NCBI RefSeq assembly: GCF_017115165.1 | Contig: NZ_JABXKF010000139.1 | Coordinates: 1-63,967, forward strand | Direction: 5' to 3' | Source: Nostoc sp. LPT | GTDB taxonomy: Bacteria > Cyanobacteriota > Cyanobacteriia > Cyanobacteriales > Nostocaceae | DNA length: 63,967 bases | Part shown: piece by piece, positions 45,580 to 54,718 of the stretch | How the letters are laid out: each line of letters starts with the position of its first letter | Numbering within the stretch: the first letter of the stretch is position 1 | Notes under the pieces: model-generated | Told to the model about the DNA's origin: nothing | Seen by the model: the letters and a program-made list of their open reading frames with translations, nothing else | Database searches by the model: none | Translations under genes and position numbers: made by a program

Positions 45580-46255
45580 AAAACTCTCTGGTTGTAACAC
45601 CTAAACCTTTTCCACTGCACCTCACTTTTGCAGAGGTACACTAATGCTTCATCACTAATTTCCCATTTTCCAGATTTAGTCTTAGGAGATTTTGATGATT
45701 TAGAATGTACCTGACTGAGGTTCGTTATATATGAAGTTACTACACAAACTTGCAAAACGTCATCAATAAACTTTTATACATTTCTAAATCAAAAATTTAA
45801 AAAATTGTAAATTTACAATGGTGTTCAATAACCAATTTGCTATGGTTATATCGATTTCCTACATACTTGGTTAGGTTTGTAACAAATTGTTAGCAGCTAC
45901 TTTTAGCTACTTTTAAGGTTGCCTTAACCTTTTAAGAGACATACAAAGAAGGAAATTTTCACTTTTTTTAAGAATTGTTCTGTAAATCCCATAGCTTTAC
46001 AAACTGCAAAAGTCTTTATATAACTGTAAAAACCAATAAGGATAAATATCCATGCTGAAACTTGGTAGGTAAATTTAAGTAACAAAAACTTAATACTTAG
46101 CGCTCCCATCCGAAAACCTCCACTGTAGATTTGTAGACATAAAAAACTGCTCTCCCAGAGACACTAGAAATAATAGTCTTTGGCGAGACTGTTAGTGCTA
46201 CGAAAAATTTTGCCACCTAATTTTATTGCCGAAACAAGAGAAGACAGAGGAACAC
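45580..46255. promoter_or_regulatory. Divergent regulatory region of the oxygenase cluster
   Basis: The 676 nt lie between the divergent di-heme gene and the OYE gene and should contain both promoters. Visible signals are a direct repeat agctacttttagctactttt near 45897-45914 and an inverted repeat aaggtt/aacctt (45915-45931). The downstream start has agaggaac before ATG 46256. A 61-codon frame at 45924-46109 on the minus strand has no support as a gene. No known operator is recognised. Confidence 0.45.
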
Positions 46256-47650
46256 ATGGAAAACGATATTATCTTTGAGCCATTGAGATTTCGTAATCTC
46301 ACAGTAAAAAATCGAATATTCCGCTCAAGCATTTCTGGAAGATGGGATAACTATGATGGTTCAGGTACTCAAGCCCGAATCAACTGGGAAGAAAAGTTTG
46401 CTCGTGGTGGTGTAGGGGCTATTATTACTTCTTTTGTCCCAGTCGCCATTCGGGGGCGAATTATGCCCAATTACGCCACAATTAACTGTGATGAGCGCAT
46501 TCCTTTTTGGCGAAAAGTAGGAGAAAAAGTCCACGAATATGACTGCAAACTTATCTTGCAATTAAGTCATTCGGGGCGACAGCAAGATATTGGTGGTGTA
46601 GAAAACTTAGGAAAAAAAGCGTTAAGTTCCACCAGCCAAACTGAGCCATTCCACGGCTTTTTGTGTCAAGCGATGACACTAACAGAGATTAAAGAAACAA
46701 TCCAATACTTTGCCGATGGTGCTAGACGTGCTCGTGAAGCAGGTTTGGACGGAGTGGAATTGCACAGTGCTAATGGATATCTTTTTAATCAATTTCTCAG
46801 TTCTGGAATTAACGACCGTCAAGATGAATATGGCGGTTCATTAGAGAATCGAGCGCGGTTTTTGCTAGATGTAATTAGAGCAATCCGCAAAGAAGTAGGG
46901 AACGACTTTCACCTGCAATTCAAAATTAGTGCCGTTGACTATAACAACGCCGTCACCTTTTGGGAAAAACCAGGTAATACCATAGAAGATTCCATCCAAG
47001 TTTGTAAATGGGCAGAAGAAGCTGGGGCTGATGCTGTACATGTGTCAACTGGTAGCTTATTTCCTCACCCACTCAATCCTATTGGTGATTTTAATTTCGA
47101 TATCATTACTAAAACTTATGATTCCATGTTGTCAAGTGGCATAGAGACTACACGCAACTATATTTTATTCCGCAAAACATTTTTGCATCCAATTTTCAAT
47201 CTTTTATGGAACCGTGTGAAAAAGCAATTGCCTCCTCAAGCATTTAGTGGTGATGATGTAAAAGACTCCAAAATCAAGCAGCTACTGATAGAGAACCAAG
47301 GTAGAAATTTACTAGATTCCAGAGAAATTAAAAAGCACGTTAATATTCCCGTATTATGTACAGGTGGTTTACAGCAAGCTTCTTATATTCGTCAGGCAAT
47401 TAACGAGCATTATTGTGATGGCGTTACAATGGCTCGTACCCTAATTGCTAATAATGACCTAGTTAAATCTTTTCAAGCAGGTAAAGACCTGGCAGATAAA
47501 CCCTGTACCTATTGTAATAAATGTCTGCTGAATGTAATTGAAAATCCTTTGGGTTGTTACGAGCAAGATCGCTTCAATAGTTATGAAGAGATGATGGAAG
47601 AAGTAATGTCAGTCTTTCATCAAACTCAGCTTGTCAATTCATCTAGATAA
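46256..47650 (+). CDS. NADH:flavin oxidoreductase (Old Yellow Enzyme family) with cysteine cluster
   Basis: I start at MENDIIFEPLRFRN (46256) because AGAGGA precedes it; the frame opens with TTG at 46226. The TIM-barrel has LQLSHSGRQ, the substrate-site HSANGYLFNQFLSSG and RQDEYGGSLENRARF, as in enoate/enone reductases. At 464 residues it is about 100 longer than simple OYEs. The extra length includes an insertion between the later barrel strands (about 270-330). Near the end C417, C420, C423 and C434 form CxxCxxC-x10-C, similar to the 4Fe-4S site of dienoyl-CoA-reductase relatives. As first gene of the lipoxygenase operon it may reduce unsaturated oxylipin ketones. Confidence 0.85.
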   Translation: MENDIIFEPLRFRNLTVKNRIFRSSISGRWDNYDGSGTQARINWEEKFARGGVGAIITSFVPVAIRGRIMPNYATINCDERIPFWRKVGEKVHEYDCKLILQLSHSGRQQDIGGVENLGKKALSSTSQTEPFHGFLCQAMTLTEIKETIQYFADGARRAREAGLDGVELHSANGYLFNQFLSSGINDRQDEYGGSLENRARFLLDVIRAIRKEVGNDFHLQFKISAVDYNNAVTFWEKPGNTIEDSIQVCKWAEEAGADAVHVSTGSLFPHPLNPIGDFNFDIITKTYDSMLSSGIETTRNYILFRKTFLHPIFNLLWNRVKKQLPPQAFSGDDVKDSKIKQLLIENQGRNLLDSREIKKHVNIPVLCTGGLQQASYIRQAINEHYCDGVTMARTLIANNDLVKSFQAGKDLADKPCTYCNKCLLNVIENPLGCYEQDRFNSYEEMMEEVMSVFHQTQLVNSSR

Positions 47651-47716
47651 AAAAGCGATGCGTATCACATCGACAATTTCGCTTATAAATAATCTCGACA
47701 ATATGGGGAGTGTTTC

Positions 47717-49183
47717 ATGACTGAACAAACAAACCCTACCCTACTTCCAACCTCAATCAAGGGAGTCTTCCAGCGGATTTGGGTTGTGATTGTAGGTATT
47801 GTAGCAGTAGCAGTATTTTTCCTTTGGCCTATTTTGTCTAACTCCCCAGTGGATTATGCTGATATTGAAAACCACTTTAAATATGGTTCAATCGGCAGTG
47901 AACCAGTCAATGGTATCCCTTACTGGATTTGGAAAGTTTTACCAGAATTATTCCCAGATAAATTACCTGGAAAAGGTTATACTTCTCTAGGATTTATCAA
48001 AGAACCTGACAAAGATTTGCCTATAGGTTTTTCGCAACGGCGAGTTTTTATCGATAGAGTTGGGTTGAATTGTGCTGTATGTCATACAGGAACGCTGCGA
48101 AATACCCCGAATAGCGAACATCAAGTCATCACGACAATGCCTGCTAATGTGGTTAATTTGCAGGGATATATCAAATTCCTATCAGCAGTTGGTGTAGATG
48201 AGCGCTTTACTGCTAACCGGATGTTGCCAGAAATTGAAAAAATCAGTGGTGGTCTTAATCCCATTGAAAAATTACTTTATCGCTTCATTGCAATTCCTCA
48301 AACTAGAGATGCACTAATTAATCAGGCATCTCGACTTGATTTCGTTGAAAAACAACCAGATTGGGGCCCAGGAAGAGTAGATACTTTTAATCCTTATAAA
48401 GCAATTCAATTCCATTTTCCAATGGATAAATTGCGTGAGGATGAACTGATTGGTACTTCTGATTTCCCCTCAGTTTGGAATCAAAAACCCCGTGAGGGAT
48501 TGCAGTTACATTGGGATGGTAATAACACTTCCGTTGATGAACGAAATAAGAGTGCAGCTTTAGGCGCTGGAGTCACACCCACAACGATTGATTTGCCTCG
48601 AATTCAGAGAGTTGCCGATTGGCTTTGGGAACTACCACCACCAAAATATCCCTACGAAGTTAACGAAACTATCGCAGCGAAAGGAGAACAGCTTTTTGAA
48701 AGTAATTGTGCTAGTTGTCATGCTTTTGGTGGTGCTTATACAGGCAAAGTTGTACCAATTCAAGAAATTGGTACAGACCCCCATCGTCTCGACTCATACA
48801 CCTACAAAACAATGTCTAATCAAAATACTCTGTATACAGGGTATCCGTGGCGCTTTAAGAATTTCCGCAAAACGAATGGCTATGCAAATATGCCTCTTGA
48901 TGGTGTTTGGTTACGCGGTCCTTATCTACACAATGGTTCAGTCCCTACCTTACGAGATTTGTTAGAAACACCAGAAAATAGACCAAAAGAATTCTATCGT
49001 GGCTACGATGTGATTGACAGAGCAAAAGTTGGTTTTGTATCTGATATTGGTGTAGAAAACGATAAACAATACTTTAAGTTCGATACCACAAAACCTGGAA
49101 ATAGTAATAGTGGTCATTTATATGGTACCGATCTTCCTACAGAAGATAAAGATGCACTAGTTGAGTACATGAAAAAGCTTTAA
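47717..49183 (+). CDS. Membrane-anchored di-heme c-type cytochrome A
   Basis: The 488-residue protein has one N-terminal transmembrane anchor (about residues 18-42) and two heme c sites, NCAVCH (C119, C122, H123) and NCASCH (C331, C334, H335). Blocks such as HFKYGSIGSE, GIPYWIWKVLPELFPDKLPG and WLRGPYLHNGSVPTLRDLL are shared with the gene at 49696. The C-terminal part resembles the di-heme peroxidase/RoxA-type fold, where such proteins act as peroxidases or dioxygenases in the periplasm or thylakoid lumen. It sits between the OYE gene and a small membrane protein gene (12 nt). An electron-transfer role is an alternative. Confidence 0.85.
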   Translation: MTEQTNPTLLPTSIKGVFQRIWVVIVGIVAVAVFFLWPILSNSPVDYADIENHFKYGSIGSEPVNGIPYWIWKVLPELFPDKLPGKGYTSLGFIKEPDKDLPIGFSQRRVFIDRVGLNCAVCHTGTLRNTPNSEHQVITTMPANVVNLQGYIKFLSAVGVDERFTANRMLPEIEKISGGLNPIEKLLYRFIAIPQTRDALINQASRLDFVEKQPDWGPGRVDTFNPYKAIQFHFPMDKLREDELIGTSDFPSVWNQKPREGLQLHWDGNNTSVDERNKSAALGAGVTPTTIDLPRIQRVADWLWELPPPKYPYEVNETIAAKGEQLFESNCASCHAFGGAYTGKVVPIQEIGTDPHRLDSYTYKTMSNQNTLYTGYPWRFKNFRKTNGYANMPLDGVWLRGPYLHNGSVPTLRDLLETPENRPKEFYRGYDVIDRAKVGFVSDIGVENDKQYFKFDTTKPGNSNSGHLYGTDLPTEDKDALVEYMKKL

Positions 49184-49195
49184 AAGGAGAGAAAA

Positions 49196-49606
49196 ATGAA
49201 TAATTATGCTAAATGGTTTAGTCGCGTTACTTGGCTTGGCATTATTGTTAATATGCTTTTTGTCATTCCCTCTTGTTTCTTTCCAGAACTAATGCTGACG
49301 TTCCTTCAAATGCATATACCAGTACCAATTATCTGGGTTCGCGCTGCGGGAATGCTGTTGTTTATTATTAGTGCATTTTATGTTCCTGGAGCACTTGATC
49401 CGTACCGATATCAAGCAACCGCCTGGATATCAATATTTCCTTCAAGAGCTTTTGGTTCGACATTTTTCATTTGTGCAGTACTTTTCTTTGGGCAGGATAA
49501 AGGATTTTTATCCATTGCCTTTGTAGACCTGTTTTTTGGATTAGCGGAAGTAATTCTTCTGACACTAGCAATGCGTAGCAAAATGCAATTGCTGCAACTC
49601 CAGTGA
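49196..49606 (+). CDS. Small four-helix membrane protein
   Basis: The 136-residue protein has four hydrophobic segments (about 10-32, 45-65, 78-100, 105-128) and short charged loops. No family is recognised. AAGGAG lies eight bases before ATG 49196 and it follows the first di-heme gene by 12 nt, so it is surely part of the same transcript. It could anchor or serve the di-heme proteins. Confidence 0.75.
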   Translation: MNNYAKWFSRVTWLGIIVNMLFVIPSCFFPELMLTFLQMHIPVPIIWVRAAGMLLFIISAFYVPGALDPYRYQATAWISIFPSRAFGSTFFICAVLFFGQDKGFLSIAFVDLFFGLAEVILLTLAMRSKMQLLQLQ

Positions 49607-49695
49607 AGCAATTCTCCTAATTTTATCCCTAGTCTAGTGTGGGTATATTGCCTGCACTACAAACAGATTCTTCTGCAAAGGAGCAAAAGAGTGCC

Positions 49696-51129
49696 ATGAC
49701 AATACTCAAAAATAAAATACGTAGAGTAATCGCAAGCATTATTTTAATTGCGAGCCTTTTAGCTGGTGTAGTTGGGTATGTGGGATGGTACAACCTTTTT
49801 CGAGAGGTTCCCACATATTATGAATCGCCTGAAGAACACTTTAAATATGGTTCTATTGGCACAGAAGAAGCGCAAGGTGTTCCCTATTGGATTTGGCTGG
49901 TACTACCACGAATATTCCCTGATAAATTACCAGGGCCAGGTGGTTATACTTCCTTGGGAATTACATGGGAAGAGGGTAAAGAAATGCCAGTTGGGTTTAC
50001 GAAAAAAACCATTGGCTTCCCTCGCGTCGGTATAACTTGCGCTGTTTGCCATACTGCCACCTATAGAAAAACAGAGAAAGATAAACCTACAATTGTGGCC
50101 GCCGCTCCTGCCAATAAATTTGATTCACAAGGCTATTTACGATTTTTAAGTGCAACTGCTGGCGATCCTAGATTTACAGCAGATTATATCCTTGATGAAA
50201 TCAAATATAACTATCAGCTTTCGTGGTTAGAAAATTTACTTTATCGCTATTTGCTAATTCCTCAAACTAAGAAAGCCCTGCTGCAACAAAAAGAAGACTA
50301 TAGTTGGACAGATTCTCGTCCTAACTGGGGCCCTGGTCGAATTGACCCTTTTAATCCGGTTAAATTCAATACTTTGAAGTTGCCCAAAGATAACACTATA
50401 GGCAACTCTGATATGATGCCTCTTTGGAATCAAAAGATGCACAAAGGGTTTGCACTCCATTGGGATGGGTTAGAAACTTCACTAACAGAAACTGTTCAAA
50501 CTGGAGCAATTGGTGATGGTGCTACCAAAAAATCACTTCCTGTAGCCGATTTACAACGGGTAGAAGATTTTATTCAAGAACTACCACCTCCTAAATATCC
50601 ATTTGCTATTGATGAGCAAGTGGCTGTAAAAGGAAGTCAAATTTTTGCTAATACTTGTGCATCTTGTCACGCTTTTGGTGGGGAAAGAACAGGTACTGTT
50701 ATCCCTGTGGAAGAAGTGGGAACTGACCGCCATCGGTTAGATATGTGGACGCAAGAAGGAGCAGATACTTACAATCATTTTGGTGATGGCTACCCTTGGG
50801 ACTTCAAAAACTTACGCAAAACCAATGGGTATGTATCTGTTTCTCTAGATGGATTATGGTTAAGAGCGCCTTATTTACATAATGGTTCAGTCCCATCTCT
50901 ACAAGATTTGTTCGAGAAACCAGAGAATCGTCCTCAAGTTTTCTATCGAGGATATGATGTCTACGACCCGAAAAAAGTTGGTTTTATTACTGAGGGAGAT
51001 GAAGCCAAAGCTATAGGTTTTAAATACGATACGACGGTAACTGCTAATTCAAATCAGGGACATATTTATGGCACTGATTTATCTGATGAGAATAAAAAAG
51101 CTTTGATTGAGTATCTGAAAACTCTGTAA
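49696..51129 (+). CDS. Membrane-anchored di-heme c-type cytochrome B
   Basis: I use ATG 49696 (MTILKNKIRR); the frame opens with GTG at 49639, but the residues before 49696 do not look like part of the family. The 477-residue paralogue of cytochrome A has an N-terminal anchor (about 12-32) and heme sites TCAVCH (C115, C118, H119) and TCASCH (C321, C324, H325). Shared blocks include HFKYGSIGTEEAQGVPYWIW and APYLHNGSVPSLQDLF. Two paralogues in one operon may form a pair or act on different substrates. Confidence 0.85.
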   Translation: MTILKNKIRRVIASIILIASLLAGVVGYVGWYNLFREVPTYYESPEEHFKYGSIGTEEAQGVPYWIWLVLPRIFPDKLPGPGGYTSLGITWEEGKEMPVGFTKKTIGFPRVGITCAVCHTATYRKTEKDKPTIVAAAPANKFDSQGYLRFLSATAGDPRFTADYILDEIKYNYQLSWLENLLYRYLLIPQTKKALLQQKEDYSWTDSRPNWGPGRIDPFNPVKFNTLKLPKDNTIGNSDMMPLWNQKMHKGFALHWDGLETSLTETVQTGAIGDGATKKSLPVADLQRVEDFIQELPPPKYPFAIDEQVAVKGSQIFANTCASCHAFGGERTGTVIPVEEVGTDRHRLDMWTQEGADTYNHFGDGYPWDFKNLRKTNGYVSVSLDGLWLRAPYLHNGSVPSLQDLFEKPENRPQVFYRGYDVYDPKKVGFITEGDEAKAIGFKYDTTVTANSNQGHIYGTDLSDENKKALIEYLKTL

Positions 51130-51221
51130 TTCATGTGGTTGCTACATCCTGAGGTAATTTAGCACCTTTCTGAGGTTAATTATTTACTAGTAAACGCTCA
51201 AAAACCGAATTGGAGATAATC

Positions 51222-52862
51222 GTGAAACCATACTTACCACAAAAAGATCCTGATGTTAATGTCCGAATCAATTGGCTAGATAAAAATCGAGAAGAGTACA
51301 AATTTAATTACAATTATCTAGCTCCTCTACCAGTTATTGATAAAGTTCCTCATAAGGAAATCTTCTCGGCGGAATATACTGCTAAACGTTTGGCAAGTAT
51401 GGCAACTCTTGCACCAAATATGCTAGCTGCTAAAGCCAGAAACTTCTTAGACCCATTAGATGAATTGGAAGAATATGAAGAACTTTTATCACTACTACCA
51501 AAACCCGATGTTATAAAAAATTACAAAACAGACTCTTGTTTTGCGGAACAAAGACTCTCTGGAGCGAACCCACTAGCTATCCGAAGAATTGATGTATTAC
51601 CTGATAATTTTGCTGTCACGGATTCCCATTTTCAGAAGGTTGCAGGGACAGAATTTACTTTGGAAAAGGCACTCAAGGAAGGCAAGCTGTATTTCTTAGA
51701 TTACCCTTTGTTATCTGATATTCAAGGTGGTGTCTACGATAATGTTAAAAAGTACCTTCCCAAGCCACAAGCTCTATTTTATTGGCAAAGTAATGATAGT
51801 TCTAATGGTGGTTCTCTAGTGCCTGTTGCCATTCAAATTAATCATGACTCTGGTGCAAAAAGCGTAATTTATACACCAGATGACCCCCATTTAGATTGGT
51901 TTTTGGCAAAAACCTGCGTTCAAATTGCTGATGGCAACCATCAAGAATTGGGTAGTCATTTTGCCTATACCCATGCAGTTATGGCTCCGTTTGCAATTGT
52001 AACTGCGCGGCAACTAGCAGAAAATCATCCCATCGCCTTACTCTTAAAACCCCACTTCCGTTTTATGTTATTTGATAACGATTTGGGGCGCACTCAGTTT
52101 TTACAGCCGGGAGGCCCGGTTGATGAGTTTATGGCAGGTTCATTGGCGGAGTCTCTTGGGTTTGTGGCGAAGGTTTATCAAGAATGGAGTGTTGAAAAGT
52201 TTACTTTCCCTCGGTTAATAAAAAGTCGTCGAACGGATGACCCAGAAATTTTACCGCACTTTCCTTTCCGGGACGATGGCATATTAATCTGGAATGCCGT
52301 CGAAAAGTTTGTGGCTGAATACTTGCAACTCTATTACAAAACCTCACAGGAGCTAATTGATGACTATGAGTTGCAAAATTGGGCTAGAGAATTAGTGGCC
52401 CAAGATGGTGGTAAAGTCAAGGGAATGCCAGACAAGATTGAGACTTTAGAACAACTGATTGAAATCATCAGTGTGGTAGTATTCACTTGCGCTCCTCTAC
52501 ACTCTGCTTTGAATTTTTCTCAGTACGAATATATGGCTTTTGTACCCAATATGCCCTATGCAGCCTACCACCCAATTCCAGAAACTAAGGGTGTGGATTT
52601 GGAAACTATCATGAAGATACTTCCTCCCTTTAAACAAGCTGCCGATCAGGTGATGTGGACTGAGATTTTAACATCGTACCACTATGACAAATTGGGTTTT
52701 TATGATGAGGAGTTTGCCGATCCATTGGCGCAGGAAATCGTGGTGCAATTCCAACAGAATTTGCATGAAATAGAACGGCAAATAGATATTAGAAATCAAA
52801 CTCGTCCCATACCTTACAACTACTTTAAGCCTTCGCAAATTATTAACAGCATTAATACTTGA
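51222..52862 (+). CDS. Lipoxygenase (compact, catalytic domain only)
   Basis: I use GTG 51222 because GGAG lies seven bases upstream. The 546-residue enzyme would insert O2 into polyunsaturated fatty acids. Non-heme iron ligands fit the family: H246 and H251 in SHFAYTHAVMAPF, H427 and N431 in PLHSALNFSQY, and the C-terminal carboxylate. The last residue is Thr546, not the usual Ile (the end reads IINSINT). The Coffa site, aligned by spacing from the first iron histidine, is G289 in NDLGRTQF, which often goes with R stereospecificity. There is no PLAT domain or signal peptide. It follows the second di-heme gene and precedes a reductase-like fusion. Confidence 0.92.
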   Translation: MKPYLPQKDPDVNVRINWLDKNREEYKFNYNYLAPLPVIDKVPHKEIFSAEYTAKRLASMATLAPNMLAAKARNFLDPLDELEEYEELLSLLPKPDVIKNYKTDSCFAEQRLSGANPLAIRRIDVLPDNFAVTDSHFQKVAGTEFTLEKALKEGKLYFLDYPLLSDIQGGVYDNVKKYLPKPQALFYWQSNDSSNGGSLVPVAIQINHDSGAKSVIYTPDDPHLDWFLAKTCVQIADGNHQELGSHFAYTHAVMAPFAIVTARQLAENHPIALLLKPHFRFMLFDNDLGRTQFLQPGGPVDEFMAGSLAESLGFVAKVYQEWSVEKFTFPRLIKSRRTDDPEILPHFPFRDDGILIWNAVEKFVAEYLQLYYKTSQELIDDYELQNWARELVAQDGGKVKGMPDKIETLEQLIEIISVVVFTCAPLHSALNFSQYEYMAFVPNMPYAAYHPIPETKGVDLETIMKILPPFKQAADQVMWTEILTSYHYDKLGFYDEEFADPLAQEIVVQFQQNLHEIERQIDIRNQTRPIPYNYFKPSQIINSINT

Positions 52863-52891
52863 ATTAGTCTTAGTAAAAAAGAGGAATCACA

Positions 52892-54265
52892 ATGTCAAAT
52901 CAGCAAGTAACAGTCACCGCTCGATTAAAAGTAAAGCCGGGTTTGGAGGAGGGATTCAAACAGGAATTCCAACCTGTAATAGCTCTCACCCTTACAGAAG
53001 AAGGTTGTATTAATTACGATTTGCACCAATCTGTTGAAGATCCATCTTTGTTTCTGTTGCATGAAAACTGGGTCAGCCAAGAAATTTTGGCTCAACACTT
53101 AGAGCAACCGTATATTAAAGCTTTGAGCGAAAAGTCAGGACAATTTTTAGTTGAACCACCTGAAGTCAGGTTATGGCAGCAGATTGCAAACAACTCCTCG
53201 CTGGTGATAATAATGACATCAAGGGTGTTATTGTATGGTGCAACTGGCTATGCTGGAAAACTCATTGCTGCATCTGCTAAAAATAACGGACTGGAATTAA
53301 TTTTAGCTGGACGCAATCAAAGTTTACTAGCAGCAGTAGCCAATGAATTAAGTTTGGACTTTCGGGTTTTTGGCTTAGACGATCCGCAGGCGATCGCTCG
53401 TTCTCTTGAGGATATAATTGCTGTCATCAACTGCTCTGGACCTTTCTCCAAAACCTCAAAGCCACTTGTCGATGCCTGCCTCCAAACTAAAACTCACTAT
53501 TTAGACATAGCTGGCGAAGTACCTGAATTTCAGGCGCTACTAGCACGAGATACTGAAGCTAAAAGTGCAGGGATAATGCTTCTCCCTGGTGTAGGATTTG
53601 GGGTTGTCCCTACTGATTGTGTAGCTGCTTACCTCAAACAGAAGTTAGCGATTGCAACACGACTTATTTTAATCTATGAAACAGTGGGAGGTGTATCTCA
53701 AGGAACTGCAAATACAGTACTGCCAACTTTACATCATATCGGGGTAGTCCGAGAAGCAGGTAAGCTGATCTCATCTCGTCCAGCATCGAAAAGGCGTAAA
53801 ATTGATTTTGGTTATGGGCCGGTGACAGCAGTAACAAACCCTTGGCGTGCTGATATTATCACTGCGTTCCAAACTACGGGTATCCCAAACATCGAGGTTT
53901 ATACTGTATTTCCTAATCCTGTGCGCTTCCTGATGGAGTCAAGCCAGTATTTGGGATGGTTATTTAACTCGTCTTTATTCCAAAGTGCTTTAGCAAGTCT
54001 AATTAAAACTCTTCCGACTGGGCCAACGGCAGCAGAACGAGCCAAGGGGCAAGTTAGAGTAATTGGTATTGCTGAGGATGAAACTGGTCAACAAGTAAGT
54101 GCAAAGCTCTTAGGGCCAGAAGCATACGATTTTACGGCATTAGCGGCTATAGCAGTTATCAAACGGGTAATTAAAGGCGAAGTTAAAATCGGATTTCAGA
54201 CTCCAGCATCCGTATATGGGGCAGATTTTGTTCTTGAAATTCCGGGAGTTATCGGTTTCAATTAA
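52892..54265 (+). CDS. ABM-domain monooxygenase fused to saccharopine-dehydrogenase-like reductase
   Basis: Residues 1-95 form an antibiotic-biosynthesis-monooxygenase-type ferredoxin-like domain (VTVTARLKVKPGLEEGFKQE; TEEGCINYDLHQS; FLLHENWVSQEILAQHL). From Met108 (MTSRVLLYGATGYAGKLI) a complete NAD(P)-binding reductase of the saccharopine-dehydrogenase/trans-acting enoyl-reductase type follows, with GRNQSLLAAVA, NCSGPFSKTSKPLVDACL and YLDIAGEVPEF. The join at residues 98-108 is short and the second domain starts exactly like an independent protein, so this may be a recent fusion of two adjacent genes. It ends the operon, 29 nt after the lipoxygenase gene. Confidence 0.82.
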   Translation: MSNQQVTVTARLKVKPGLEEGFKQEFQPVIALTLTEEGCINYDLHQSVEDPSLFLLHENWVSQEILAQHLEQPYIKALSEKSGQFLVEPPEVRLWQQIANNSSLVIIMTSRVLLYGATGYAGKLIAASAKNNGLELILAGRNQSLLAAVANELSLDFRVFGLDDPQAIARSLEDIIAVINCSGPFSKTSKPLVDACLQTKTHYLDIAGEVPEFQALLARDTEAKSAGIMLLPGVGFGVVPTDCVAAYLKQKLAIATRLILIYETVGGVSQGTANTVLPTLHHIGVVREAGKLISSRPASKRRKIDFGYGPVTAVTNPWRADIITAFQTTGIPNIEVYTVFPNPVRFLMESSQYLGWLFNSSLFQSALASLIKTLPTGPTAAERAKGQVRVIGIAEDETGQQVSAKLLGPEAYDFTALAAIAVIKRVIKGEVKIGFQTPASVYGADFVLEIPGVIGFN

Positions 54266-54718
54266 GAGGTTGTTTGAAAAGTCGAGAATGTTGTAAAAAA
54301 GCTCTCTCAGTATAGGCTGTGAATAGATAGTAAACAGCACCGAGAGAATGGTAGGAGTAAAGCTTACCTAGCAACCTAATCCTGGCACAATATAAATTGA
54401 TTAGTGACCTAATTCGGAAGTGAAACCGAGTGGTGGCTTTTCTTGAAGTTGAGATGTGGGAGGTTCTCAACGCGAGTTTCATCAACAATACATTAGAGTC
54501 TTCTGATTCCTTGTGTCAAGCATGGTTGAGATGCTCTTACTTTGTCATTTAGGATTGCTATAACAAGTTTTTATAATCTAGCCGATCTCGATCTTGATTT
54601 TTTTTCGGATTGCATTTTTATCTCCTGATAAACACACTTTCGGCAATTAACTCTCGTCAGTTATATAACAAAACTGGCGAGAGTTTAGTAAATATTGTCT
54701 GTGTTATCTGAGTATCAG
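54266..54718. other. Probable insertion-sequence scar
   Basis: The word gaggttgtttgaaaagtc at 54267-54284, two bases after the stop codon of the fusion gene, resembles the terminal inverted repeat of IS elements common in Nostoc-type genomes. A related end-like word (gaggatgtttaaaaagt) is near 61643. The following sequence has only broken short frames and no intact transposase. Confidence 0.4.

Noticed and set aside
45924..46109. 61-codon minus-strand frame in the divergent promoter region
   Set aside because: Hydrophobic but with no ribosome site and no recognisable family; it overlaps the expected promoters.
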